From Rs1 sp036960485 (GTDB lineage Bacteria > Pseudomonadota > Gammaproteobacteria > Pseudomonadales > Balneatricaceae), in NCBI GenBank assembly GCA_036960485.1, contig JBALXS010000010.1:13100-77099 (forward strand): 64,000 nucleotides of DNA, in the 5' to 3' direction. Shown piece after piece: positions 26,729 to 35,710 of this stretch. The notes under the pieces were generated by a model. It did no database searches. It was not told the DNA's origin and saw only the letters and a program-made list of their open reading frames with translations. Position 1 is the first letter of the stretch, and every line of letters begins with the position of its first letter. Position numbers and translations under genes: made by a program.

Positions 26729-27541
26729 GTGCTCATTATTATTGCAGAGCTTACTGGATTGTCAGACAAATATGCATCAACACAGCTAATGGGTAGTTCT
26801 AACCCGTTGCAACAAAACACCTTTATTGAGCACATAGATCCTAGAGCGAGGATTTGCTGCGCGTTATTGTTTGCGATTGTGGTGGTATTAAGTGAGCAAC
26901 TATTGCCATTATTAATTGCATTATCTAGTGCCGTTTTTTGTGCATATCAGGCAAAGCTAGCAGTAAAGCATACCCTTAAACGCTTGTTGGCGATGGATAT
27001 GTTTATGCTCTACTTATTAATTCTATTACCCTTTACGGTGCCAGGGGATGCCTTCATGCATCTATTTGGATTGGCTGCTAGCTGGCAAGGATTAGAGCAA
27101 GGTGTACAGATAACACTAAAAGCAAATTCAGTTATTTTAATGCTGTTTTCCCTAGTGAGTAATTTATCACACAGTGCATTAGCTGGAGCGCTAAGTGCAT
27201 TAAGAGTGTCAGAAAAACTCATTCAATTACTACTTTTCACCTTGCGATATTTAACGGTGATAGAACAAGAATACCAAAAGCTGCGCCGTGCTATGCGTGC
27301 TCGCGCTTTTGTGATGAAATTTAATTGGCATACATGGAAAAGCATCGGATATTTAATTGCTATGATGTTGTTAAAGTCAGTGCAAAGATCAGAGCGTGTG
27401 GTTAAAGCAATGAAGTGCCGTGGTTATAACGGCAAGCTTAATCATTACTATGTGTGGCATTGGCAGCGCCTGGACAGTGTATTTTGTGTTGCTATGTTTG
27501 GCTTAGCGCTGCTCATTACTATTCTAAATCTGCTTTTATGA
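26729..27541 (+). CDS. cbiQ: ECF transporter transmembrane (T) component, CbiQ-like
   Basis: A 270-residue inner-membrane protein with about six hydrophobic helices. HIDPRARICCALLFAIV near residue 38 is the entry motif of CbiQ/EcfT proteins. RRAMRARAF and RVVKAMKCRGYNG carry the two A-R-G/A-R-A-type coupling motifs that contact the ATPases. GAGGA precedes a GTG at 26729; an ATG at 26789 (MGSSN) is an alternative start. It is followed 12 bases later by its ATPase. No S component (CbiM/NikM, BioY or similar) is nearby, and no cobalamin riboswitch is visible upstream, so the substrate (Co2+, Ni2+, biotin) is uncertain. Confidence 0.85.
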   Translation: MLIIIAELTGLSDKYASTQLMGSSNPLQQNTFIEHIDPRARICCALLFAIVVVLSEQLLPLLIALSSAVFCAYQAKLAVKHTLKRLLAMDMFMLYLLILLPFTVPGDAFMHLFGLAASWQGLEQGVQITLKANSVILMLFSLVSNLSHSALAGALSALRVSEKLIQLLLFTLRYLTVIEQEYQKLRRAMRARAFVMKFNWHTWKSIGYLIAMMLLKSVQRSERVVKAMKCRGYNGKLNHYYVWHWQRLDSVFCVAMFGLALLITILNLLL

Positions 27542-27553
27542 TGAGGCTATTGA

Positions 27554-28252
27554 GTGTTAAAAACGAATGATCATTTAGTGTTAAATGCTAGCGATAAGCA
27601 AGCGTTGCTTGAAGTGAAAGACCTCACTCATCAATACCCGCAGCGTGGGTTGGTGTTAGATGCCGTATCTTTTGCTTTACACAGTGGCGAAAAGATGGCG
27701 CTTGTTGGGGAAAATGGTGCAGGTAAAACTACCTTGTTTCACTTATTAACAGGTTTGATTCCTCGTCAAAGTGGCAAAATTTATCATCAGCAAAAGAGCG
27801 TTGTAACTGAAAGCGATTTTGTGGCTTTGAGGCAAGAGGTCGGTTTAGTGTTTCAAGACCCTGATGATCAGCTATTTTGTCCTAGTGTGTTAGAAGATGT
27901 AATGTTTGGTCCTTTAAATCAAGGTATGAGCGTCGCGCAAGCGCAGCAAAAAGCACAACAAGTGTTAGTGCAACTAAACATACAGCACTTAAGCGAGCGA
28001 ATGGCCGCGCAGTTATCGGGGGGCGAAAAACGCATGGTGACTTTAGCTTCAGTGTTAGTTATGCAGCCTAAAGTATTGTTATTAGATGAGCCGACTAATG
28101 CGCTTGATAGCAATGCTAAGGAAAAATTGCTAGCAGTGTTAAAAGGGTTAGAGCAGGCGATGTTGGTTATCTCTCACGATGATGTTTTTTTACAGCAGCT
28201 TACTAATAGCAGTTTGACGCTGCAAAAATCCAAACTTAAGTTATCCGAGTAA
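27554..28252 (+). CDS. cbiO: ECF transporter ATP-binding (A) component, CbiO-like
   Basis: A 232-residue ABC ATPase. GENGAGKTT is Walker A, FQDPDDQLFCPSVLEDVMFGP is the CbiO/EcfA-specific Q-loop region, LSGGEKRMV is the signature and LLLDEPTNALD is Walker B. The H-loop is VISHDD. It powers the adjacent T component; a single A subunit (homodimer) is usual for cobalt, nickel or biotin ECF transporters. Translation is probably coupled to cbiQ. Confidence 0.92.
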   Translation: MLKTNDHLVLNASDKQALLEVKDLTHQYPQRGLVLDAVSFALHSGEKMALVGENGAGKTTLFHLLTGLIPRQSGKIYHQQKSVVTESDFVALRQEVGLVFQDPDDQLFCPSVLEDVMFGPLNQGMSVAQAQQKAQQVLVQLNIQHLSERMAAQLSGGEKRMVTLASVLVMQPKVLLLDEPTNALDSNAKEKLLAVLKGLEQAMLVISHDDVFLQQLTNSSLTLQKSKLKLSE

Positions 28253-28510
28253 ATAGATCTATAAGTTCTGATTTAAAGTTATCTTAATAGAATGTAACTT
28301 TTGAGTATTGAAGGGACTTAAAGAAGCATACCAAATCATGACTGTCCGGTTTAATGTTTGCTGCTGTATCGCTCATTGATTTAGCGCAAACGACAAGTAT
28401 TAATTTATTGAAGAAACCGTCTTTAGTAATAATAGGGATCCACAAATTAATGAGTTAGAGCGTTTACATTTTTAACTGAACAGCAATGATACTAAGCAAG
28501 GAGATTTAAT

Positions 28511-29089
28511 ATGGATTTAACTATCAGTAAATTACCAGCCAAAGCCTTAATCACAGTGAGCTGCGTATTATTACTTAGCGCTTGTAGTGAATCACAAGCA
28601 CCGAGTGCAGACATAGAAGTGAGTGTGAAAGCTGAAGTTGTAGAAAAAGTGGACTCTAATGTAGTTAAACTAGTTGAAACGCCAGCAGTAGTTGCAGCTG
28701 TGACTAGCGAAAAAGAAGTGAAAAAAACTATTGCAGAAAATGTAGATGAAGCGAAAACAGTGCTTGTTGAATCAAGTGTCAAAGTAACTGAAATTACCAA
28801 AGATGCAGCAGCTAAGGTACTAACCAATGGCAAAGCAATTGCGAGTGAGTTGAGCGAAAGCGCAGCACAAAAAATAGAAGATAGCACGGGAACTATGAAG
28901 GAAACTTTCCAAAAAGCCGCCGTTGTTAGCGATGAAGTAACTAAAAAACTGAGCGGCAATCTTGAAAAAGTGATGGAAAATACTGCTGTTGTTAAAGGTA
29001 AAGCGCTGGTAGAACAGGGAGCACAAACTGCAAAGGAAGTAGGAAAAGAAGCGCTTGATCAAGTGAAAAGCTTATTGCCTGCTAATTAA
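28511..29089 (+). CDS. Helix-rich lipoprotein, unknown
   Basis: A 192-residue predicted lipoprotein. AAGGAG precedes the ATG; the signal peptide ends in LLLSACSES, a lipobox with Cys25. The mature protein is almost entirely K/E/A/V-rich amphipathic helix with repeated V-x-K/E and A-x-K-x patterns, resembling apolipoprotein-like or LEA-like proteins. There are no aromatic residues in most of the mature part. It probably sits in the envelope; no function can be assigned. Confidence 0.7.
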   Translation: MDLTISKLPAKALITVSCVLLLSACSESQAPSADIEVSVKAEVVEKVDSNVVKLVETPAVVAAVTSEKEVKKTIAENVDEAKTVLVESSVKVTEITKDAAAKVLTNGKAIASELSESAAQKIEDSTGTMKETFQKAAVVSDEVTKKLSGNLEKVMENTAVVKGKALVEQGAQTAKEVGKEALDQVKSLLPAN

Positions 29090-29489
29090 TTTAGGACGTT
29101 TCCTTTAGGGCTATATTATTGTTTGAACTAGGTGTTTTCTGTTCTAAGGGGTGGCATTTAATAGAACTTAGATTAGTTACACTAAAGCAGCTTAGTGAGC
29201 ATTTTCGCTAAACTGTTGTGTTGGAACAAATGGCTCAACTGTATTTTTTAATTAAATATCACCGTTTGCGGCGTTTAGTGAAAGTGTATGCATAGCAAAA
29301 TCCCTTAAAGGCCATTATCATAGCCGCAGATTAAATAGTTTTCGTTCAAGCATATTGCTTACTGTAAATTTTTGTATTCGCTAGTGTTTATTAACAGCTT
29401 AAAACGTTGATATATTGCTCATTACGAAATATTGCAGTGCCTTTAGCTTTGGATGAATAGGTATTGAGTAACCAGTTAACGAGTGATTT
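29090..29489. other. Intergenic region upstream of argC
   Basis: 400 bases between the lipoprotein gene and argC. It should contain the argC promoter. I found no convincing ArgR box pair, RNA or gene. Confidence 0.45.
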
Positions 29490-30539
29490 ATGTCGATTGA
29501 TAATAAAATTAAAGTAGGTATTTTAGGAGCGTCTGGCTATACAGGTGCTGATTTAGTGCGTCTTGGCGCAGCACATCCCTTTATGGAATTATCGGTATTA
29601 ACCGCTAACAGCCATGCGGGTAAGCGCTACGCCGATGTTTATCCTCATTTAGGTGGCATGGATTTACCAAACTTAATTACTATTGAAGAAGCTGATTGGG
29701 CTCAATTAGATGTAATTTTTTGCGGTTTACCTCACGGTACTACTCAGAAAATTGTAGCTTCATTGCCTAAGCATGTAAAAGTAATCGATTTATCGGCTGA
29801 TTTTAGATTACGCAATACTGATACCTATCAGCAGTGGTACGGTCACGAGCATTTTGCTCCACAACTACAGCCATCAGCAGTGTACGGCTTGCCTGAGCAC
29901 TATAGAGATTCGATTAAAGATGCCAATCTTGTGGCTTGTCCAGGTTGTTACCCAACCGCCGCTTTGATGATGTTAATTCCATTGCTAAAAGCGCAATTGT
30001 TAGATATTAAATCACTGATTATTGATGCGAAATCAGGTTTGACCGGTGCAGGGCGTGGTCTTAAACAAAATACTTTGTTTGCAGAAGCAGGCGAAGGGCT
30101 AAGTGTTTATGGTGTAGGTGGACACAGACATGCCCCTGAAATAGAGCAAGAGCTATCTGCTGCACAAGGCGAAGATGTGATGGTGAGCTTTACGCCACAT
30201 TTGATACCGATGAGCCGAGGCGAGTTTGTGTCAACCTATGCTAATTTGGCACCTGGAGCTAATATTCAAGATGTACGAGAAGCATTGCAACAGGCTTATG
30301 CAGATGAGCCTTTTGTTAGATTACTAGAGGAAGGTGCTGGTATAGGTACTCAGTATGTAAGAGGCTCTAACCAGTGTTTATTATCAGCACACAAAGATCG
30401 TGTTGATGGCAGAGTGTTACTGTTTTCAACGCTCGATAATTTGGTTAAAGGCTCTAGCGGGCAAGCAATTCAAAATATGAATATCATGTTTGGTTTTGAA
30501 GAAACGCTAGGGTTGAACCAGCAGCCAATGTTTCCTTAA
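29490..30539 (+). CDS. argC: N-acetyl-gamma-glutamyl-phosphate reductase
   Basis: A 349-residue NADPH-dependent enzyme of arginine biosynthesis, reducing N-acetylglutamyl phosphate to the semialdehyde. VGILGASGYTGADLVRL is the dinucleotide-binding motif near the N-terminus. ACPGCYPTAA contains the catalytic cysteine near residue 150. GVGGHRHAPEIEQEL contains the conserved histidine. Length matches type 1 ArgC. No other arg gene is adjacent. Confidence 0.96.
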   Translation: MSIDNKIKVGILGASGYTGADLVRLGAAHPFMELSVLTANSHAGKRYADVYPHLGGMDLPNLITIEEADWAQLDVIFCGLPHGTTQKIVASLPKHVKVIDLSADFRLRNTDTYQQWYGHEHFAPQLQPSAVYGLPEHYRDSIKDANLVACPGCYPTAALMMLIPLLKAQLLDIKSLIIDAKSGLTGAGRGLKQNTLFAEAGEGLSVYGVGGHRHAPEIEQELSAAQGEDVMVSFTPHLIPMSRGEFVSTYANLAPGANIQDVREALQQAYADEPFVRLLEEGAGIGTQYVRGSNQCLLSAHKDRVDGRVLLFSTLDNLVKGSSGQAIQNMNIMFGFEETLGLNQQPMFP

Positions 30540-30622
30540 AAACTTGTTTCCTTAAAAATTTGTTAGGGTGAGTTATTGATAATCGCACCAATCAGGTTGC
30601 ACTAATAAAATCACACTAAAAA

Positions 30623-30655
30623 AAAGAGCTGCAATTTAAATAGCAGCTCTTTTTA
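30623..30655. terminator. Rho-independent terminator after argC
   Basis: AAAGAGCTGC and GCAGCTCTTT form a 10-bp stem with a 10-base AT loop, followed by TTATTT. The run of A on the left lets it also serve the convergent avtA. Confidence 0.9.
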
Positions 30656-30714
30656 TTTAAAAGCCTTATAGCTTCTAGGTTCTGTGGTATTAAAGGTTGT
30701 TAGTGGGTATTGCG

Positions 30715-31971
30715 TTAGCCTGCGTTATATAACTTTCTCACTTCATCGGCAATAATAGCAATACCGCGCGTGACAGTACTTTCCTCTCCTGCATAAGAAA
30801 CTCGAATACACTCATTTTTGTGCTGCCAGCTCTCATTTAATCCTACAAAAAAGTTATGTCCTGGCACGACAATTACACCGCGCTTCTTTAATCGTTGATA
30901 AAGCGCTTCACTTGTTATCGGTAAATCCTTAAACCACAGCCATAAAAATATTGCGCCTTCTGGTTTGTGTAATCTAAATGGTAAGCCTTGTAGCTGCTGC
31001 TTGAATAAATTAGCGGCTAAGGTTGAGCGCTGTTGATAAAAAGGTGTGATGTGTTGCTCGCTTAATGTCGTAATCTGATTTTGAGCAAACAATGGCTGAC
31101 AAATAGCTGGGCCTAGGGTGCCGCATGCTAGATTAAGTACCGTATTACTATTATTGTAAGCTTGAATGATTTCTTCACTGGCGATAATAATGCCGGTGCG
31201 TACGCCCGGTAGTCCAAGCTTAGATAAACTCAATACTAAAATGGTATTTTCATTCCAGTGCGGTTTTGCATCATTAAAAATGATACTGGGAAAAGGTAGT
31301 CCGTATGCGCCGTCGATAATGAAAGGGATTTTCTGATCTTGAGCAATTTGGTCTAAATGGGCAATTTCGTTATCGGTCAGTACGTTGCCTGTTGGGTTGG
31401 TGGGTCTAGAAACGCAAAGTGCGGCGATTGAGTCATCAAGATTTAACTGATCAAAGTTAACACGATATTTGAACTCATCATCATCTAATAAATCGATGTT
31501 TGGCTGGGTTGCTGTAAAAAAATTATCACTGGTGCCTAGATCAGCATAGCCTAGGTATTCAGGTGATAACGGGAGATGAATAGAGCGATGGCTATCATCA
31601 TTCATTTTACCAGCGAACATGTTGTAAAGAATAAAGAAAGCACTTTGGCTACCATTGGATACTGCGATATTACGTGCAGTAAGCTGCCAGTTGAATTTGC
31701 GTTTTAGAAAACTTGCCATCTCTGCTAAAAATTGTTTTTCACCTTGAGGTGATTGGTAGCGCCCAAGTAATTGATGACGTTGCAAAGGGTCGTCAATTAA
31801 TGTTTGTAAGCGTTGTCGGAACACGGCTTCCATGGCTGGAATTTGCCCAGGGTTGCCGCCGCCCATTAAGATAGCATTAGGGTTTTCATGTAAAGCATTG
31901 CCTAAATCGTCCATGAGTTCTACGGCACCAGAGCGCGCAGAAAATTTTTCACCAAAAGCTGATAATTTCAA
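30715..31971 (-). CDS. avtA: Valine-pyruvate aminotransferase
   Basis: A 418-residue PLP-dependent transaminase (alanine-valine transaminase). Start placed at TTG 31971, which has GAGAGG just upstream and matches the expected N-terminus (LSAFGEKF compared with FSLFGDKF in E. coli AvtA); the frame extends 15 codons further without support. SLSKLGLPG carries the PLP lysine, CVSRPTNPTGN is the substrate region, and LHKPEGAIFLWLWFKDLPIT is nearly identical to E. coli AvtA. It makes alanine and 2-ketoisovalerate from valine and pyruvate. Confidence 0.92.
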   Translation of the reverse strand: MKLSAFGEKFSARSGAVELMDDLGNALHENPNAILMGGGNPGQIPAMEAVFRQRLQTLIDDPLQRHQLLGRYQSPQGEKQFLAEMASFLKRKFNWQLTARNIAVSNGSQSAFFILYNMFAGKMNDDSHRSIHLPLSPEYLGYADLGTSDNFFTATQPNIDLLDDDEFKYRVNFDQLNLDDSIAALCVSRPTNPTGNVLTDNEIAHLDQIAQDQKIPFIIDGAYGLPFPSIIFNDAKPHWNENTILVLSLSKLGLPGVRTGIIIASEEIIQAYNNSNTVLNLACGTLGPAICQPLFAQNQITTLSEQHITPFYQQRSTLAANLFKQQLQGLPFRLHKPEGAIFLWLWFKDLPITSEALYQRLKKRGVIVVPGHNFFVGLNESWQHKNECIRVSYAGEESTVTRGIAIIADEVRKLYNAG

Positions 31972-32574
31972 ACCTGTCCTCTCAAATATAAAGCTGAAAA
32001 AGTAAATAAAACACAAGAAGGTAGGTTACCTAGATTTCCGGACAATTCAAGGTTTAGCTTAAGCCAGCTGGCACTATGTAAAAATTCTTAAGCTTTCAAT
32101 ATGCTGTGATAAATTGTTTTTTAGTGGACGGGTATGTAAATATTATATTTGTATTGTAACTTGTTGATTTATTATTTATTTTTTAGAGGTGATAATTAGT
32201 TGTGTAAAAATATTAGCTAACTAATATAGATGATTGCTGAGAAAGGCTAGCTGATAAAGCCAATTAATTGGCAAGAAACTGTATTTAAACAATTTATAAT
32301 GTATTTGTTGTTGTGGGATTGGGCGGCTAGATAACGGCTTGTATAGTTTAAATGTTGTCGATAAACTGTACTTTCATTTTTGGATCTATCAAGACTGCGC
32401 AATATACCAACCACTTGTAGTGCTGCTTAAATATTAATTACCATATTTAACTATCTTGATGAATAAGCATTATGCGCTATTCGCGATGATTCTCAATCAA
32501 ACAGTGAATATTCATTAATCGATTTTTATAGCTAAAAATAAATATTAGCCTCTGAATGTTGTATAGGATTGGCA
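31972..32574. other. Long intergenic region
   Basis: 603 bases between the divergent avtA and the GAF/GGDEF/EAL gene. It is strongly AT-rich and must hold both promoters. I see no supported gene, RNA or operator. Confidence 0.45.
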
Positions 32575-34395
32575 ATGAAAAAAAATTGGGATTGGTTAGA
32601 TAACAGTGAATTAATAGAAACCGTTTCTCCTCACGTCTTGTGCCAAGATAAAACGCTCTATACTTTGTTTAACGCTGTTATAAAAACAGCGGAAGCTGCT
32701 TGGGATATGTCTTGTTCAGTCATCCTTTTAGATGTAAAGCAACAGACGCTTCACTCCGCAGCAGCGCCTAGCTTGCCCAGTTTTTATAATAATGCGATCA
32801 ATGGCCTCAAAATTGGTCCAGGCATCGGTTGTTGTGGAACGGCCGCTTTTAGTAAAGAATTAGTGTTGGTTGAGGATATCCAAACCCATCCTTATTGGTC
32901 TGATTATAAAGAGCTCGCAATGCAAGCTGGCTTAGCAGCTTGCTGGTCTACCCCGATACTTAATAGCCAGGGTAGTGTATTAGGAACATTTGCTTGCTAT
33001 TTTGCGCAAGTTCGCAAACCAAGTACTAGACAGCTAAGTTTTTTAGAAGGCGCTGGGCAAACACTAGCGATAGCTATTGAACAGCGTCAATTACAAAAAG
33101 TGGTTTCACAGCTTTCTTATTTTGATCCATTAACAGGGTTGCAAAACCGCACTGCGTTTAGAAAATGCTTACAAGAATATATTGATAATCAGCAAAAATT
33201 TGCATTATTGTTTGTTGATTTAGATAACTTTAAAGAAGTAAATGACAGTTTGGGCCACGAAGCCGGTGATAGCCTGATTCAAACTTTAAGTGGGCGATTC
33301 AATCGAATCGATAATCCAGCGGTTATATTTTCTAGAATTGGTGGGGATGAGTTTACCGTCATTTATAATCAGCCAGTTAATCGCCAACAAGTGTCTGATT
33401 TTGCCCTTGAGCTTATTGAAATTATAAATCAACCGGTTATTTGCAGTGGCAGCCAAGTTGCAGTGGGTGCCAGTATTGGTATCGCATGTTTTCCTGAGCA
33501 TAGTACTGAGCTTTCGCAGCTAATGAAATATGCAGATATAGCCATGTATCATGCAAAAAATAAAGGACGTAACTGTAGCTATTTTTTCGATAGAGAAATG
33601 AGAGTTGCTTTAATGAGCCGCCTTGATATGCAACAAGAGCTGCGTGAAGCAATAACAAAGAAGCAGTTTGATGTTTATTTTCAACCGCAAATTGATAACT
33701 TTGGTCATGAGTTAGTAGGAGTAGAAGCGCTACTTCGTTGGAATCATCCTAATAGAGGTGTACTTGCGGCGGCTGAATTTATTGAGGCGATTGAAATTTG
33801 TGGTTTGAGTAAAAAAATCGATTTATGGGTACTTGAGCAAAGCTGTAAGTTATTAGCAGAGATAGGAGGAAGTTTTACCTTATCCGTTAATATATCTGCT
33901 TCTTATTTATCGCAAACTTGTTTTCCTGAACGTGTTTTCAGTATTTTGCAGCGTACTGGTTTTGTAGCAAACAGACTAGTTTTTGAACTAGTAGAGCGTG
34001 CATTAATAGCAAACACTGAACTAGCCAAGCCCGTTATGCAAGAGCTTGAAGAGCAAGGCGTGCGTTTTTCAATTGATGATTTTGGCACTGGTTATTCTTC
34101 TTTAAGTTATTTGAAAACGCTGCCAATTAGTGAAGTTAAGATTGATAAAAGTTTTGTGCACGAAGTATGCTATGACAAAATTGATAATGTGATTTGCAGT
34201 AGTTTATGCTGCCTAGCAAAAAAACTAGATTTAACAGTGGTTGCTGAAGGAGTGGAGTGTCTTTCACAAAAACAAGCTTTAGAAGAGATGGGCTGCGACA
34301 CAGTGCAAGGATATTTTATTAGCTATCCACTGCCTTTTACAGAGTTGATTCAATATGCAAAAGAAAAAAATAGCTGTTTAGTCGCGCTAAAGTAG
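32575..34395 (+). CDS. Cytosolic GAF-GGDEF-EAL protein
   Basis: A 606-residue soluble cyclic-di-GMP enzyme. ATG 32575 has AGGA eight bases before it. The GAF domain (about 20-170) contains GPGIGCCGTAAF and STPILNSQGSVLGTFACY, typical of light- or redox-responsive GAFs. SRIGGDEF is the cyclase signature; the residues before it (IDNPAVIF) do not form an RxxD inhibitory site, so feedback control may be absent. The EAL half has EALLRW, SVNIS, FELVE, DDFGTGYSS, KIDKSF and AEGVE, a complete phosphodiesterase set. It may mainly degrade cyclic-di-GMP. Confidence 0.92.
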   Translation: MKKNWDWLDNSELIETVSPHVLCQDKTLYTLFNAVIKTAEAAWDMSCSVILLDVKQQTLHSAAAPSLPSFYNNAINGLKIGPGIGCCGTAAFSKELVLVEDIQTHPYWSDYKELAMQAGLAACWSTPILNSQGSVLGTFACYFAQVRKPSTRQLSFLEGAGQTLAIAIEQRQLQKVVSQLSYFDPLTGLQNRTAFRKCLQEYIDNQQKFALLFVDLDNFKEVNDSLGHEAGDSLIQTLSGRFNRIDNPAVIFSRIGGDEFTVIYNQPVNRQQVSDFALELIEIINQPVICSGSQVAVGASIGIACFPEHSTELSQLMKYADIAMYHAKNKGRNCSYFFDREMRVALMSRLDMQQELREAITKKQFDVYFQPQIDNFGHELVGVEALLRWNHPNRGVLAAAEFIEAIEICGLSKKIDLWVLEQSCKLLAEIGGSFTLSVNISASYLSQTCFPERVFSILQRTGFVANRLVFELVERALIANTELAKPVMQELEEQGVRFSIDDFGTGYSSLSYLKTLPISEVKIDKSFVHEVCYDKIDNVICSSLCCLAKKLDLTVVAEGVECLSQKQALEEMGCDTVQGYFISYPLPFTELIQYAKEKNSCLVALK

Positions 34396-34586
34396 TTAGT
34401 TCAAGCTTGTGTCAGTATACTTTTCGTCTAGTTAGTATACATAATCGGCAAATAGATGAAGAGTTTATAGGTATAGATTCACAGTGTTCTGGCAGAGCAG
34501 GATATGAAGGTGAAGATTGGCAAAATACAAAGGTAGATTCTCACAAATAGCTTATCGCCAGTAGATTAATCTATTCTTTTGTAATA

Positions 34587-34614
34587 GATGGCTATAGCTC
34601 ATGCACTAGCCATC
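34587..34614. terminator. Hairpin between GGDEF/EAL gene and yaaA
   Basis: GATGGCTA and TAGCCATC form a perfect 8-bp stem with a 12-base loop between two convergent genes. There is no clean T run on either side, so this is a weak terminator candidate. Confidence 0.4.
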
Positions 34615-34648
34615 AATAAATATAAATAAGCATTGGATCGCAAGCTTA

Positions 34649-35440
34649 TTAAACTTGTTCTGCCCTTAAAAATACCCAGTCATTTGCTGAGGATTGTTCA
34701 GGGCTATAATAATACCCTGCGTAGTCAAACCCTTTCAGTAAGCTAGCATCTGTAATACGTTTATCGATAATATAACGTACCATCATGCCGCGCGCTTTTT
34801 TAGCAAAAAAGCTGATGATTTTGTATTGGCCGTTCTTTTGATCTTTAAAAATAGGAGTAATCAAACGCGCATTAAGCGCCTTAGGTTGCACCGCTTTAAA
34901 GTACTCGTTTGAGGCCAAGTTAATCAGCACTGCTTGATCTTTACTATCTATACTCAGCTTAGCAGTATTTTCATTAATTTGATTAGTGAGTGTGCTGCCC
35001 CAAAACTGATAGAGGTTCTCTTTGCTTTGCAGCTTAAGTTTAGTGCCCATTTCTAAACGATAAGGCTGAATCAAATCTAAAGGTTGGAGTAATCCATAAA
35101 GCCCAGAAAGAATGCGTAAATGTTTTTGAGCAAAATTGAAGTCTTGTTCATTTAGCGTCTGTGCATCTAAGCCGGTATATACATCGCCTTTGAAAGCCAA
35201 TATTGCTTGCTTGGCGTTATCAGGTGTAAAAGGTAATTGCCAAGAGCCGAAACGTGCCACGTTTAATGCAGCGAGTTTGTCGCTCAGTTTCATAAGAGAG
35301 GCCACATCTTGCACAGATTTCTTTTCCAAATTGTCAATTAAGCTCTGTGACTTATCCAAAAATGCTGCTTGGCTGTAAGTGTCAGTAATTGCTGGCGTTT
35401 CAAAATCTAATGTTTTGGCGGGGGAGATAACAATTTGCAT
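34649..35440 (-). CDS. yaaA: Peroxide stress protein YaaA (UPF0246)
   Basis: A 263-residue protein beginning MQIVISPAKTLDFETP, the family signature. Further hallmarks are LSGLYGLLQPLDLIQPYRLEMGTKL and NLASNEYFKAV, with FFAKKARGMMVRYII near the C-terminus. In E. coli YaaA lowers intracellular free iron and protects DNA during hydrogen peroxide stress. It is a DNA-binding protein with a helix-hairpin-helix-like fold. It stands alone here. Confidence 0.95.
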   Translation of the reverse strand: MQIVISPAKTLDFETPAITDTYSQAAFLDKSQSLIDNLEKKSVQDVASLMKLSDKLAALNVARFGSWQLPFTPDNAKQAILAFKGDVYTGLDAQTLNEQDFNFAQKHLRILSGLYGLLQPLDLIQPYRLEMGTKLKLQSKENLYQFWGSTLTNQINENTAKLSIDSKDQAVLINLASNEYFKAVQPKALNARLITPIFKDQKNGQYKIISFFAKKARGMMVRYIIDKRITDASLLKGFDYAGYYYSPEQSSANDWVFLRAEQV

Positions 35441-35710
35441 TCATTTTACCTTCTAGTAAATCAAGTGCCCTTTGTAACACTAGTTTATAAAGGATTAAAG
35501 TAATTATAAAAATATTACTGCACATTTATTTTCAGAGATTGAAATTCCAGTAGCGGTCACTATATAAATTAGTATATATAAACACTAAATTGATAAATGT
35601 AATATTTACAGCTTTGAATCAAGAATAGCGTTAAGTCACCTGTGCTCCTAGTGTATGATGCTGCAATGATTAAAATTAACTTCATAAAATGAAGTTGTTA
35701 AGGAATTTAT

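Noticed and set aside
28492..28959. Ser/Thr-rich antisense frame over the lipoprotein gene
   Set aside because: Its composition is what the reverse of a K/E/A/V-rich helix gene produces; it has no start context.
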